29,000 nucleotides of DNA from positions 1 to 29,000 of the forward strand of contig JBBQBV010000033.1 in NCBI GenBank assembly GCA_038318085.1. Reading direction: 5' to 3'. The notes beneath the pieces are model-generated. The model did not search any database. It was given only the letters and a program-made list of their open reading frames with translations, and was not told the DNA's origin. Source of the DNA: DATLGB01 sp038318085. GTDB lineage: Bacteria > Actinomycetota > Thermoleophilia > Solirubrobacterales > Solirubrobacteraceae. Below, piece by piece: positions 15,716 through 23,793 of the stretch. The translations under genes were made by a program, and so were the position numbers. Within the stretch, counting starts at the first letter, position 1; each line of letters opens with the position of its first letter.

Positions 15716-17005
15716 ATGGCGACTCTGGCGGCTCGGCTGCGCTCCCATGCCCGCGTTCCCCTGTTTCGCAATGCCTACGCACTCATGCTCAGCGGCGGAG
15801 CCTCCTCGGGCCTCGGAGTCCTCTACTGGATCCTCGCGAGCCGCGAGTATTCGCCAAAGGTCATCGGCACCAGCTCGACGGCGATCGCCACGCTGATGTT
15901 CCTCACCGGTCTGGCCAGCCTCTATCTTGACGGCTCCCTGATCCGCTTCCTGCCCAGGGCGGGCGCCGGCACCGCCCGACTGGTCCTGGTCGCCTACGCG
16001 ACGAGCATGCTCATGGCGGTCGTCGTCACGCTCGTCTTCGTGCTCGGCACCGGCGTCTGGGCTCCCGATCTCGCGTTCTTCGGCTCGAGCGGGTGGTGGA
16101 TCGCCGCCGCCGTGGGAGCCACCGTCGCCTCGTGCATCTTCACGCTCCAGGACGGCGTGCTGATCGGGCTGCGCCGCGCCGTCTGGGTCCCGGTCGAGAA
16201 CATCGGGTACGGCGTCGCCAAGATCGTCCTGTTGGTGGTGATCGCCGGGGCGACCGCCGCCAACGGGATCCTGATCTCGTGGGTGGCGCCGCTGCTTCTC
16301 GTCATCCCGGCGGTCAGCCTGTTGCTCGTCCGGCTGATCCGTCAGCGCGGCGTGCACACGGCAGATCACGCCGAGTCCCTGAGCTTCAACCGGGTCGCGA
16401 GCTACGCCGCCGGGAACTACTTCGGCTTTCTGTTCTTTCTCGCGTACACCCGGCTCCCCCCGCTGCTCGTGCTCAACGAGTCCGGAAGCGCAGCGAGCGG
16501 GTTCTTCTACCTGCCCTGGATGATCGCCAGCACCCTGACGCTGCTCGTCGGCAACATGAGCGTGTCGCTGATCGTCGAGGTCACGCTGGACCGTGACAAC
16601 ACAGCGCTGCACATCCGGCGCGCGGGCCTGCACCTGCTCCGCCTTCTGGGCCCGGTGGTCGCCGTGTTGTTCGTCAGCGCACCGCTGGTGCTGCGGGTGT
16701 TCGGCCAGCAGTACGCTGACGAGGGGACGAGGCTGCTGCGCCTCTTTGCCATCGCCGCGGTTCCCAACGCCATGTGTGTGCTCGCGTTCGGCGTCGCCCG
16801 CCTTCAGGATCGCGTCCGACTGATCGTCACCGCACAATTCATCCTCACGGTCCTCACGCTCGGATCGAGCTCCCTGCTCCTCCCGGACCTGGGCATCGAG
16901 GGCTTCGGCGTCGGCTGGCTCGCGAGCCAGGTGGTGGTGGCGACCGGCCTGTGGCTGCTGATCCTGCGACCTGCGTGGAAGCCGCGAATCACCGCGGATG
17001 CCTGA
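15716..17005 (+). CDS. Wzx-like polysaccharide flippase (MOP superfamily)
   Basis: 429 aa, about twelve hydrophobic helices along the whole length, with no large soluble domain. The first helix region NAYALMLSGGASSGLGVLYWIL, then ASLYLDGSLIRFLPRAG, match the start of Wzx/RfbX-type lipopolysaccharide biosynthesis proteins of the MOP superfamily. LVLRVFGQQYADEGTRLLRL is the typical conserved loop before the last helices. It would flip a lipid-linked oligosaccharide across the cytoplasmic membrane. Translation probably begins leaderless: TAGCAT lies 7 nt before the ATG. Its stop overlaps the beta-propeller gene start by 8 bases, so both are translated from one message. It is the only obvious exporter in the window; no Wzy polymerase or ABC exporter was seen beside it. 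Confidence 0.87.
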   Translation: MATLAARLRSHARVPLFRNAYALMLSGGASSGLGVLYWILASREYSPKVIGTSSTAIATLMFLTGLASLYLDGSLIRFLPRAGAGTARLVLVAYATSMLMAVVVTLVFVLGTGVWAPDLAFFGSSGWWIAAAVGATVASCIFTLQDGVLIGLRRAVWVPVENIGYGVAKIVLLVVIAGATAANGILISWVAPLLLVIPAVSLLLVRLIRQRGVHTADHAESLSFNRVASYAAGNYFGFLFFLAYTRLPPLLVLNESGSAASGFFYLPWMIASTLTLLVGNMSVSLIVEVTLDRDNTALHIRRAGLHLLRLLGPVVAVLFVSAPLVLRVFGQQYADEGTRLLRLFAIAAVPNAMCVLAFGVARLQDRVRLIVTAQFILTVLTLGSSSLLLPDLGIEGFGVGWLASQVVVATGLWLLILRPAWKPRITADA

Positions 17006-18008
17006 TCGCCAGGCTCCGCCGCACCAGCTGCTCGTCGTCGGCGGCCGCCAGCGTACTCCGCGCACCGTTCTCGACGGCCAGCAGAACTGGCACGGCTACG
17101 ACGGGGGCGTCGTCCTCTGCGTGGAGCCGTCCAACGGCGCGGTCTCGACGCGGCTGACCTACACGTCGCCGCCGGAGGTCAAGGCGCGGGACGCGGCGAT
17201 CTCCTTTCAGGCCGGGGCCCTCGTCGACGGCCTCCTCTACGTCGGGACCGAGACGGAGGTCCTCGTGTACGCCGTCCCGGGCTTCACGGTCGAGCACTAC
17301 GTCACCCTGCCGTGGTTCAACGACGTGCATCACGTTCGTCCCACCCCTGACGGCAACCTGCTCGTGGCCAGCGCCGGCCTCGAGCTCGTCCTTGAGATCA
17401 CCCGGTCCGGGGACGTACTGCGGACGTGGAACGTGCTCGGAGAGGATCCCTGGGCGCGTTTCGATCCCCAGGTGGACTGGCGGACGGTCGCCAGCACCAA
17501 GCCGCATCGAGCCCACCCGAACTTCGTGTTCTACGTCGACGAGGACATCTGGGTGACCCGCTTTCACCAGGGCGACGCTGTGAGTCTCACGACGCCCGGC
17601 CGGCGAATCGACATCAGCGACCAGCGCATCCACGACGGCGTCCTGCACGAGGGCCAGCTGTACTTCACGACGGTGGACGGCCACGTCGTGATCGTCGACG
17701 CCGCGACACTCCGGGTCGTCGAGAGCCTCGACCTCAAGACCTTTCACCCGGGTCGCTCGACGTCACTGGGATGGTGTCGCGGCGTCCTGGTCGACGGAGA
17801 TCGGATCTGGGTGGGCTTCTCGCGCATCCGCCCGACGCGCTTTCGCGAGAACGTGAGCTGGGTCTCGCGAGGGTTCCGCCGCGAGCTGCCCACCCACATC
17901 GCCTGCTATGACCGGGTCAGGCGGACCTGCCTGGCGGAGATCGACCTCGAGCGGTGTGACCTCGGTGCCGTCTACGGGATCTTTCCCATGCCGGCTACGG
18001 CGCGGTGA
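16998..18008 (+). CDS. Beta-propeller-like protein of unknown function
   Basis: 336 aa with no signal peptide or membrane helix. The sequence consists of repeated four-strand-like units with GxLYVGT, DGNLLVAS, DIWVTRF, GQLYFTTVDGHVVIVDA and DRIWVGFS segments, a beta-propeller pattern of about five to seven blades. Conserved-looking polar clusters are NDVHHVRPTPDG, KPHRAHPNFVFY and DQRIHDGVLHEG, whose histidines could form a metal or substrate site. It overlaps the flippase stop by 8 bases, so a tight functional link with glycan export is likely. A cytoplasmic enzyme (cyclotransferase- or sulfotransferase-like) or a scaffold is possible, but the family is not recognised with confidence. Its 3' end overlaps the convergent beta-helix gene by 14 bases. 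Confidence 0.75.
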   Translation: MPDRQAPPHQLLVVGGRQRTPRTVLDGQQNWHGYDGGVVLCVEPSNGAVSTRLTYTSPPEVKARDAAISFQAGALVDGLLYVGTETEVLVYAVPGFTVEHYVTLPWFNDVHHVRPTPDGNLLVASAGLELVLEITRSGDVLRTWNVLGEDPWARFDPQVDWRTVASTKPHRAHPNFVFYVDEDIWVTRFHQGDAVSLTTPGRRIDISDQRIHDGVLHEGQLYFTTVDGHVVIVDAATLRVVESLDLKTFHPGRSTSLGWCRGVLVDGDRIWVGFSRIRPTRFRENVSWVSRGFRRELPTHIACYDRVRRTCLAEIDLERCDLGAVYGIFPMPATAR

Positions 18009-20382
18009 CGTCGAGGGAGAACTCCGAGGTGTTCCCGGCTGGGTCGGTGGCGGTGGAGGTGATCACGGTGCCCGCGGGCACGGCGATCGAGGCGCTGAAC
18101 TGGCCGACGGAATCCGCGGTCGCGCTCGCGAGATAGGTCTGTCCCTCGCCGTAGGCGCCGGCGGGCGAGTCCGCCGCGAAGAGCTCTACGACACACCCCG
18201 CGCAGGCGGTCCCGGAGACCGTGCTGCTCGAGGCCGAGGTGATGACGGGATAGTTGAGCTGCTCGTTGGTCCCCGTGTCCGCATCCCCGGGGTCGTTGGG
18301 GTTCGGGTAGGTCCATGGCTCCAGGTCGATGCCCAGGCCGGAGTTCGCGTAGAACGAGTTGCGTGTGATGGTGTTCCAGTCGCTGTCGACATGCCCGATC
18401 TCGACCCCCACCGGGTTGTTCGCGATCACGTTGTTCGGCCCGATCATGGTGTGGGTCGCCCGCCAGGCGATGAGGACGCCGAACACGCCGTTGGGGATCG
18501 GCGCTCCCGTGACCGAGACGCCGATGCGGTTGTTCGACATGCGGTTGTTGGTGGTGAACGGCGCGTCGATCTTGATTCCGCCCTTGAGGTTGTTCCCGAT
18601 GACGTTGTCGCTGATGGTCGTGTCGTTGACCGCGTCCTCGATCCGGATGCCGTACATGCTGTTGGCGGTGTACGCGGGCCCCGCCTGCCCCGTCAGATCG
18701 GTTCCGATGTAGTTGCCGACGATCAGGTTGCCCACCGTGAGGACGCTGTGGGACACCTCGACGCCGGCCGTGAAGTCGTTGAGGTTCCCGTCGCCGTTGC
18801 CGGAGATGACGTTGCGCTGGAGTGCGGCCGTGCCGCCGATGCGGTTGTACGAGGAGCCGGAGTTGATGTCGATGCCGTGCTTGTAGTTGAGCAGCGAGCG
18901 GTCACCGCCGGGGGACAGGCCGATGATGTTGTTCGCGATGACGTTGCGATTGGTGTTCGCCGTGTAGGTCGCGACGCCGTGCCGCGCGTTGCCGGAGATC
19001 ACGTTCCTCGCCGCGAGCGAGGTGCCGCCGATGCGGTTGGAGGCCGCGCCCTGCTCGAGCGTGACCCCGGAGCCGTAGACGTTGTAGGCCGGCGCGGAAG
19101 CGATGCCTGCGGCGTCGGTCCCGATGTAATCACCGAGGAGGGCGTTGCTCTGCGAGCCGCTGCCGTACAGCCAGATGGAGCGGCGCAGGTCATAGAACGC
19201 GACCCCCTTGACGACGTTGCGGGCCGACGTGACGACGAGCCCGTCGATGCCGTCGGAGCCCGTTCCGCGGACTTGGACCATCAGCTTGGCGTTGGAGGCC
19301 AGCGGGTCGGTGTTGACGGCGCTGCCCGGTTGGGAATATCCGTCGATCGTCGTCGGCCCCGTCGTGTCGCTGACCGACGGCAGGCGTGAGGCCAGCTGGA
19401 TGGTCTGCACGCCCGCACCGGGGATCTTGAAGGCCACCGTGTTCGGCCCGGAGAGGTTGTTGGCTTCGGTGATGGCGGCCCGCAGCGAGCAGGTGCCGTC
19501 CGTCGCCTGGCAGACGCCGTCGGCGACGGCGTCAGGTGCGTCGCTGGTGGCGTCGACGGTGAAGACCTGGTTGGCGGAGGCGCGGGCACGCGTGCGCCGG
19601 GCGGCGCGAGCCGCCGCGAGCTGCACGTCGGTGACGTCGACGCAGCCATCGCCGTTGACGTCGGCGCTGCGGCGCCGGCGGCACTCGCTGCCGGCGCCCT
19701 TCAGAAGCGTCCAGTCGAGGGCGAGCTCCGCGGCGTCGGCGGCGTCCACGATCCCGTCGCCGTTGCGATCGACGGGGCCCCTCGGGCCAGGGCTCCGGAC
19801 GACGCGCAGCGGAAGGCGTGCCGTCGCGCGCCCACGCCGCGGCCGGGCGGACCCTGGCAGCACGCGCACCGTCAGGGTTCGCACCCCGCGCGAGGACGCG
19901 ACGCGCGAGCCGGCCGCGTCGCTCGTGCGGATCCCGGCAAGCCTCAGCCGCAACAGCCCCGGCCGTTCCGCTTGCAGCTCGATGCTCGTGAGCCGGCGGC
20001 CCGCGCCCTGGGGAAGACGCCGCATGCCGCAGCGGATGGCCGCGCACGAATAAAAGCCGAAGGTCTCGACACGGCCGCGACGCACGGGCCCAAGCGTCTG
20101 CACCGCGCGTCCGCGGCTCGCGATCCGGTCGGCGGGCTGGGTGACGCCGAGCAGCGTCGCGCGATGATGATCGAAGGCCACTGCGCCCTGATAGGCCGCG
20201 GGTGTCCGGAGATCGGCGCCGTCGACGAGGACGACGAACCGGTCGCCGCGGGCGACCTCTCGTGGTGCGCTTGAGACGAGGCTCGAAGCCTGCGCCGGGG
20301 TGACCGAGCACGCCGTCGCCGCAAGCGCCAACGCCACCGCCCTCCAGGGCCGGAAGTGCGATCCTCCAGAAGCAGGTGTCAT
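17995..20382 (-). CDS. Secreted beta-helix protein with cohesin-like and dockerin-like segments
   Basis: 795 aa. The signal peptide is about residues 1-32 (AVALALAATACSVTPAQA). Residues about 38-175 resemble a cohesin fold (REVARGDRFVVLVDG, YQGAVAFDHHRATLLGV, LTSIELQAERPGLLRLRL). Residues about 205-258 hold two dockerin type I-like calcium loops, DRNGDGIVDAADA and DVNGDGCVDVTDV. CSLRAAITEANN (298-309) is a CSLREA-type motif before a long right-handed beta-helix (about 330-710) with recurring NRIGGTxxxxRNVISGN and NYIGTD coils. The last 70 residues form an Ig-like module ending SLDVTAP. It could bind or cleave the polymer (pectate-lyase-like fold), but no catalytic residues are identified. AAGGA at 20388-20392 supports ATG 20382; the open frame beyond it is not used. 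It is probably monocistronic. Confidence 0.83.
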   Translation of the reverse strand: MTPASGGSHFRPWRAVALALAATACSVTPAQASSLVSSAPREVARGDRFVVLVDGADLRTPAAYQGAVAFDHHRATLLGVTQPADRIASRGRAVQTLGPVRRGRVETFGFYSCAAIRCGMRRLPQGAGRRLTSIELQAERPGLLRLRLAGIRTSDAAGSRVASSRGVRTLTVRVLPGSARPRRGRATARLPLRVVRSPGPRGPVDRNGDGIVDAADAAELALDWTLLKGAGSECRRRRSADVNGDGCVDVTDVQLAAARAARRTRARASANQVFTVDATSDAPDAVADGVCQATDGTCSLRAAITEANNLSGPNTVAFKIPGAGVQTIQLASRLPSVSDTTGPTTIDGYSQPGSAVNTDPLASNAKLMVQVRGTGSDGIDGLVVTSARNVVKGVAFYDLRRSIWLYGSGSQSNALLGDYIGTDAAGIASAPAYNVYGSGVTLEQGAASNRIGGTSLAARNVISGNARHGVATYTANTNRNVIANNIIGLSPGGDRSLLNYKHGIDINSGSSYNRIGGTAALQRNVISGNGDGNLNDFTAGVEVSHSVLTVGNLIVGNYIGTDLTGQAGPAYTANSMYGIRIEDAVNDTTISDNVIGNNLKGGIKIDAPFTTNNRMSNNRIGVSVTGAPIPNGVFGVLIAWRATHTMIGPNNVIANNPVGVEIGHVDSDWNTITRNSFYANSGLGIDLEPWTYPNPNDPGDADTGTNEQLNYPVITSASSSTVSGTACAGCVVELFAADSPAGAYGEGQTYLASATADSVGQFSASIAVPAGTVITSTATDPAGNTSEFSLDVTAP

Positions 20383-20435
20383 ATCGGTCCTTCGATGAGG
20401 GGAGGCGGCGCCGACGCCGCACCAGAGCCTGCAGC

Positions 20436-20441
20436 ATCCTA
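20436..20441 (-). promoter_or_regulatory. Candidate -10 box for the beta-helix protein gene
   Basis: Minus-strand TAGGAT about 54 nt before ATG 20382, within the 248-bp divergent region before the third GH26 gene. The gene has a proper ribosome binding site, so a leadered transcript is expected. A plus-strand TATGCT at 20496-20501 could serve the GH26 gene. Apart from these boxes nothing is recognised in the region. Confidence 0.33.
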
Positions 20442-20630
20442 CCCCTCCGGAGTGCACCAGGCTCCAAGTTTCCGATCGACGCCGCCAGATGTCCCTATGC
20501 TGGCCCGGCCCTGGCAGGGGTGAGGGACGCGCTGCGTCATCTCCGTGATCGTGCGACGACGCGGGCAAGACGGAGTCCGTTGCCGCGCGTCCTGCTTTTC
20601 ATCCTGCACCGACCCGGGTCGCCTTCAGCC

Positions 20631-22223
20631 ATGTTCCACGTCCGTCACGTTCGCATTCGCCCTCACCTGCTTGGAGTCCTGCTCGCCGCGCTGCTGCTGG
20701 CGACCGCAGCGCAGCCGGCTCGGGCCGCCTCGATCTACTTCGGCGCCGTCGTGGACGGCAAGGCCCCGGCCGCCGGGTCCTTCGCCTCGGGGGGGACGTT
20801 CGACGCGTTCGAGCAGCAGGCGAGGAAGAAGATGTCGCTCGTCCAGTGGGGTCAGCCCTGGATGTCGAACGGGACCCTGCAGCCGTTTCAGCGGACGTAC
20901 TTCGACAACGTCCGCAACCACGGGTCGATCCCGGTCCTGAACTGGGCGTCGTGGGATCTGGGCAACGGGCCCTCCCAGCCGCAGTTTCAGCTGCGCGACA
21001 TCACCAACGGCGCCTATGACGCCTTCGTCACGCAGTGGGCGCAGGACGCGGCGGCCTGGGGACACCCGCTCATGCTGCGCTTCGACCACGAGATGAACGG
21101 CTGGTGGTACCCATGGGGCGAGGGGGACACGAGCAACGGGTCGGTGGTCAACGGCAACGCCGCAGGCGACTACGTGCGTGCCTGGCGGCACGTCCATGAC
21201 ATCTTCACGAGCGTCGGCGCCACCAACGTCACCTGGCTCTGGAGCCCCAACATCATGTCGACGAGCCCGCAGTATCCGGCGCTCAGCACGCTGTACCCCG
21301 GGGACTCCTACGTCGATTGGACGGGCCTGAGCGCCTACAACGCAGACCCGACAGGGTGGCTGTGGCCGGCGTCACTGCTCACGGGCTCCGGGACCAACTA
21401 CCTCAAGAACAGCTATCAGGCCCTGCTCAACGTCGCCCCGACGAAGCCGATCGCGCTGGCCGAGACCGGCTCGGCCGAAGCCGGCGACGGCGGCGCGAAG
21501 AAGGCTGCCTGGATCAGCGACCTGCTGGACGTCCAGCTGCCGCTCAACCTCCCCCAGATCAAGGCGTTCATGTGGCTGGATTGGGCAGCGCCCGGCTACG
21601 CCACGATGCCCATCGACAGCTCGCCTGCGGCAACGAGCGCCTTCGCGAAATCGGTCAGCAGCTCGACCTACGCGACCAACTCCTATGGCTCGTCGTCGGC
21701 GTCGCCCATCCCGCCCCCCGGAGGGGGTGCGAGCCAGGCGACCCTGAAGGCCACCGCGGACACCTCGGCCTCCATCTCCGCACCATCCTCGACGGCGGGC
21801 GGGTCGGCAACCACGCTGACCTCCGATGGGTCTCCCAGAACCGATGCCTTCCTCAAGTTCGATCTCTCCAGCCTGGCCGGCGAGACGCTGACGGCCGCGA
21901 CCCTGCGGTTCAGGGTCGCCCCGCCCTTCTACGCCGCCTCGGCCGTGAGCCACCCGATCCGCTACGTGGCCGACACGCTGTGGCAGGAGGTCTACCTGAG
22001 CTACTCGAACTCGGTTGTGATCTCCAACACGACAGTCGGCACCGTCCCCGCGAACACCAACGCCGGGAGCTGGTACGACGTCCCGCTCGACCCGACGGTC
22101 GTCACGCAGGACACCGGGCAGAGCATCTCGCTCGCGATCCCCGGGGCCGGGACCGCCGCCGACGGCCTCTTGATCGCGTCGCGCGAAAGCGGTGACCCGC
22201 CGCAACTCGTGGTCTCGTACTGA
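20631..22223 (+). CDS. GH26 glycoside hydrolase, copy 3, with C-terminal DNRLRE-like module
   Basis: 530 aa. The signal peptide is about residues 1-34 (LLGVLLAALLLATAAQPARA). The GH26 barrel runs from YFGAVVDGKAP to about 355, with the acid/base in MLRFDHEMNGWWYPWGEG (E154) and the nucleophile in IALAETGSAE (E278). A SPIPPPGGGA linker leads into a C-terminal beta-sandwich (about 368-530) with ATADTSASI, DAFLKFDLSSLAGETLTAATLRF and ISLAIPG, typical of DNRLRE/CBM96-type domains that may bind carbohydrate or the cell surface. It is probably secreted and acts on the island's polymer. ATG 20631 is chosen from the signal peptide, though no ribosome binding site is obvious and GTG 20520 is an in-frame alternative. 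It is the last island gene, followed by two strong hairpins. Confidence 0.88.
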   Translation: MFHVRHVRIRPHLLGVLLAALLLATAAQPARAASIYFGAVVDGKAPAAGSFASGGTFDAFEQQARKKMSLVQWGQPWMSNGTLQPFQRTYFDNVRNHGSIPVLNWASWDLGNGPSQPQFQLRDITNGAYDAFVTQWAQDAAAWGHPLMLRFDHEMNGWWYPWGEGDTSNGSVVNGNAAGDYVRAWRHVHDIFTSVGATNVTWLWSPNIMSTSPQYPALSTLYPGDSYVDWTGLSAYNADPTGWLWPASLLTGSGTNYLKNSYQALLNVAPTKPIALAETGSAEAGDGGAKKAAWISDLLDVQLPLNLPQIKAFMWLDWAAPGYATMPIDSSPAATSAFAKSVSSSTYATNSYGSSSASPIPPPGGGASQATLKATADTSASISAPSSTAGGSATTLTSDGSPRTDAFLKFDLSSLAGETLTAATLRFRVAPPFYAASAVSHPIRYVADTLWQEVYLSYSNSVVISNTTVGTVPANTNAGSWYDVPLDPTVVTQDTGQSISLAIPGAGTAADGLLIASRESGDPPQLVVSY

Positions 22224-22227
22224 CCCA

Positions 22228-22271
22228 GGCCGGGCTGCCCCGGCCGCGACCCGCGCCCCGACGGGGGGCGC
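22228..22271. terminator. Two tandem GC hairpins downstream of GH26 copy 3
   Basis: GGCCGGG (22228-22234) pairs perfectly with CCCGGCC (22239-22245) across a 4-nt loop. GCGCCCC (22253-22259) pairs with GGGGCGC (22265-22271) across a 5-nt loop. They begin 5 nt after the GH26 stop and end 19 nt before the next gene's promoter box. No U-tract follows, so this would be a U-less terminator of the kind proposed for actinobacteria. Confidence 0.5.
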
Positions 22272-22290
22272 CGTGGCCACCGGCCTTGTC

Positions 22291-22296
22291 TACTAT
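22291..22296 (+). promoter_or_regulatory. Candidate leaderless -10 box for the acyltransferase operon
   Basis: TACTAT, 7 nt before ATG 22304 and no ribosome binding site between, directly after the tandem hairpins. Position and hexamer match the other leaderless-type starts in the window. Confidence 0.45.
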
Positions 22297-22303
22297 CGGC
22301 AGC

Positions 22304-23311
22304 ATGGACCGCGAGGCGACAGACGGGATGAAGCGCACCAACGGCCATGGCGACCCGCAGGACGCCAGGCAGGCGGCGAAGGGCGTCGCCGCCTCGCCCG
22401 CCGCCCGCGTCCGCGGGCGCGCCTGGCTCACCGGCCTGGCGGGGTTCGCCTCAGACGTCGCGAAGCTGCCCGCCCGGGCCGGCGGCGCCGCCGGCAAGGC
22501 GGTCGCCGGCCGCATCCCGGTGGCCGACCTCGACGAGCGCGACCCGGACTACATCCGCGAGTCGCTGCCGCGCCTGTGGATGCTGGCCTCGCTCTATCAC
22601 CGCGGAGAGGTGCGCGGGCTGGGGAACATCCCCGAGCAGGGCGGCGTGCTGCTGGTCGGCAACCACTCCGGCGGCAACGTGACGCCCGACACCCAGGTCT
22701 TCACGCTGGCCTTCAGCTCCTACTTCGGCGTCGAGCGCGCCTTTTATCAGCTGGCCCACAACCTCGTGCTGTCGATGCCGGGCCTGTCCTTCTTGCGCAA
22801 GTACGGGACGGTCGCCGCGTCGCACGACAACGCGCGCAAGGCGCTGGCCACCGGGGCGGCGGTGCTCGTGTACCCCGGGGGCGACTACGAGGTCCACCGG
22901 CCGATCTGGGAGCGCCACCGGGTGGACTTCGACGGCCGCAAGGGCTTCATCAAGCTCGCGCTGAGCGAGGGCGTGCCGATCGTCCCGGTCGTCTCCGTGG
23001 GCGGGCAGGAGACCTCGATCTTCCTCTCGCGCGGCGAGGGCCTCGCCAGGCGGCTGCGCCTGGACAAGACGCTGCGGCTGAAGGTGCTGCCGATCTCGCT
23101 CGGCCTGCCCTGGGGCCTCAACGTCGGCGACGTGCTCGGCCACATCCCCCTGCCCGCGAAGATCACGATCGAGGCACTCCCGCCGATCGACCTGCGCGAG
23201 GAGTTCGGCGAGGATCTGGACCTCGACGAGGTCTACGAGCACATCGTGCGCCAGATGCAGGACACCCTCGACGCGCTCGCCTCCGAGCGCCGGTTCCCGC
23301 TGATCGGATGA
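22304..23311 (+). CDS. PlsC-like lysophospholipid/glycerol acyltransferase
   Basis: 335 aa. A basic, disordered N-terminus of about 50 residues precedes a PlsC-type domain. VLLVGNHSGGNVTPDTQVF is the acyltransferase block I in the NHSGG form; FLRKYGTVAASHDNARKAL and VLVYPGGDYEVHRP (FPEG-equivalent) are blocks II and III; VPIVPVVSVGGQET is block IV. This form resembles TMEM68/DGAT-like acyltransferases, which move an acyl group from acyl-CoA to a glycerol-type acceptor at the membrane. The family is clear but the lipid substrate is not. ATG 22304 is chosen because of the TACTAT box 7 nt upstream. Its stop overlaps the start of the SRPBCC gene (ATGA), so they form a coupled pair, probably unrelated to the glycan island. 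Confidence 0.88.
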   Translation: MDREATDGMKRTNGHGDPQDARQAAKGVAASPAARVRGRAWLTGLAGFASDVAKLPARAGGAAGKAVAGRIPVADLDERDPDYIRESLPRLWMLASLYHRGEVRGLGNIPEQGGVLLVGNHSGGNVTPDTQVFTLAFSSYFGVERAFYQLAHNLVLSMPGLSFLRKYGTVAASHDNARKALATGAAVLVYPGGDYEVHRPIWERHRVDFDGRKGFIKLALSEGVPIVPVVSVGGQETSIFLSRGEGLARRLRLDKTLRLKVLPISLGLPWGLNVGDVLGHIPLPAKITIEALPPIDLREEFGEDLDLDEVYEHIVRQMQDTLDALASERRFPLIG

Positions 23312-23793
23312 GGATCAACGCGCAGATCACGATCGGCGCACCGCCGAGCCTGGTCTGGGCGACGGTCTCCGACCCCGGGCGCTACCGGCACTTCATGTCC
23401 GGCGTCACGCGCTGGGAGGTCATGGGCGATCGGCGCGAGGGCCTGGGCGCGCGCTACCGGATGCTGATGCGCGTCGGCTCGGCCGAGGTCGGCGGCCTGG
23501 TCGAGGTCGTCGAGTGCGACGAGCCACGCGACCTCGCCTGGAACTCCGTCACGGGCATCGACCAGCGCGGCCGCTGGCGCCTGCGCGAAGAGGGCGGCAG
23601 CCGCACGCGCGTCGAGCTCCGGCTCGCGTACGGCATCGCCGGCTCCGGCGTCTGGGGCTGGATCGCCGAGCAGCTCGCCGCCCCGACCGTCCGCGGCCAC
23701 CTGCGCCGCACCCTGCAGCAGCTCAAGCGCCAGGTCGAGCAGGAGCAGCTGCGCGCCGCGGCCTCCGCCCGGCGCGAGGCCCGCGCGGCCTAG
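23308..23793 (+). CDS. SRPBCC (START-like) family protein
   Basis: 161 aa helix-grip protein of the polyketide cyclase/START-like superfamily. It opens with MRINAQITIGAPPSLVWATV and SDPGRYRHFMSGVTRWEVM, the standard first strand and helix of SRPBCC proteins. Strands with GLGARYRMLMRVGSAEVGG, ECDEPRDLAWNSVTG and GRWRLREEGGSRTRVELRL follow, then a long C-terminal helix (LRRTLQQLKRQVEQEQLRAAA). Such proteins bind hydrophobic ligands; the overlap with the acyltransferase stop (ATGA at 23308-23311) suggests lipid binding or chaperoning for that enzyme, which is inference. Its stop lies only 14 nt from the convergent ispF stop, with no evident terminator in the gap. Confidence 0.88.
   Translation: MRINAQITIGAPPSLVWATVSDPGRYRHFMSGVTRWEVMGDRREGLGARYRMLMRVGSAEVGGLVEVVECDEPRDLAWNSVTGIDQRGRWRLREEGGSRTRVELRLAYGIAGSGVWGWIAEQLAAPTVRGHLRRTLQQLKRQVEQEQLRAAASARREARAA

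Noticed and set aside
17908..19389. 493-codon plus-strand frame opposite the beta-helix gene
   Set aside because: Val/Asp/Gly-rich antisense translation without domains; the minus frame has a signal peptide, calcium loops and regular beta-helix coils.
17995..20382. A cellulosome
   Set aside because: Only one protein carries cohesin-like and dockerin-like segments; no scaffoldin with repeated cohesins and no dockerin on the GH26 or GH16 enzymes.
9057..22223. GH26 copies as parts of a mobile element
   Set aside because: No transposase, terminal inverted repeats or target duplications flank them; they look like diverged duplicates.
22192..23307. N-terminal extension of the SRPBCC protein to 22192
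   Set aside because: This is an out-of-frame reading of the acyltransferase gene; the SRPBCC fold starts at ATG 23308.
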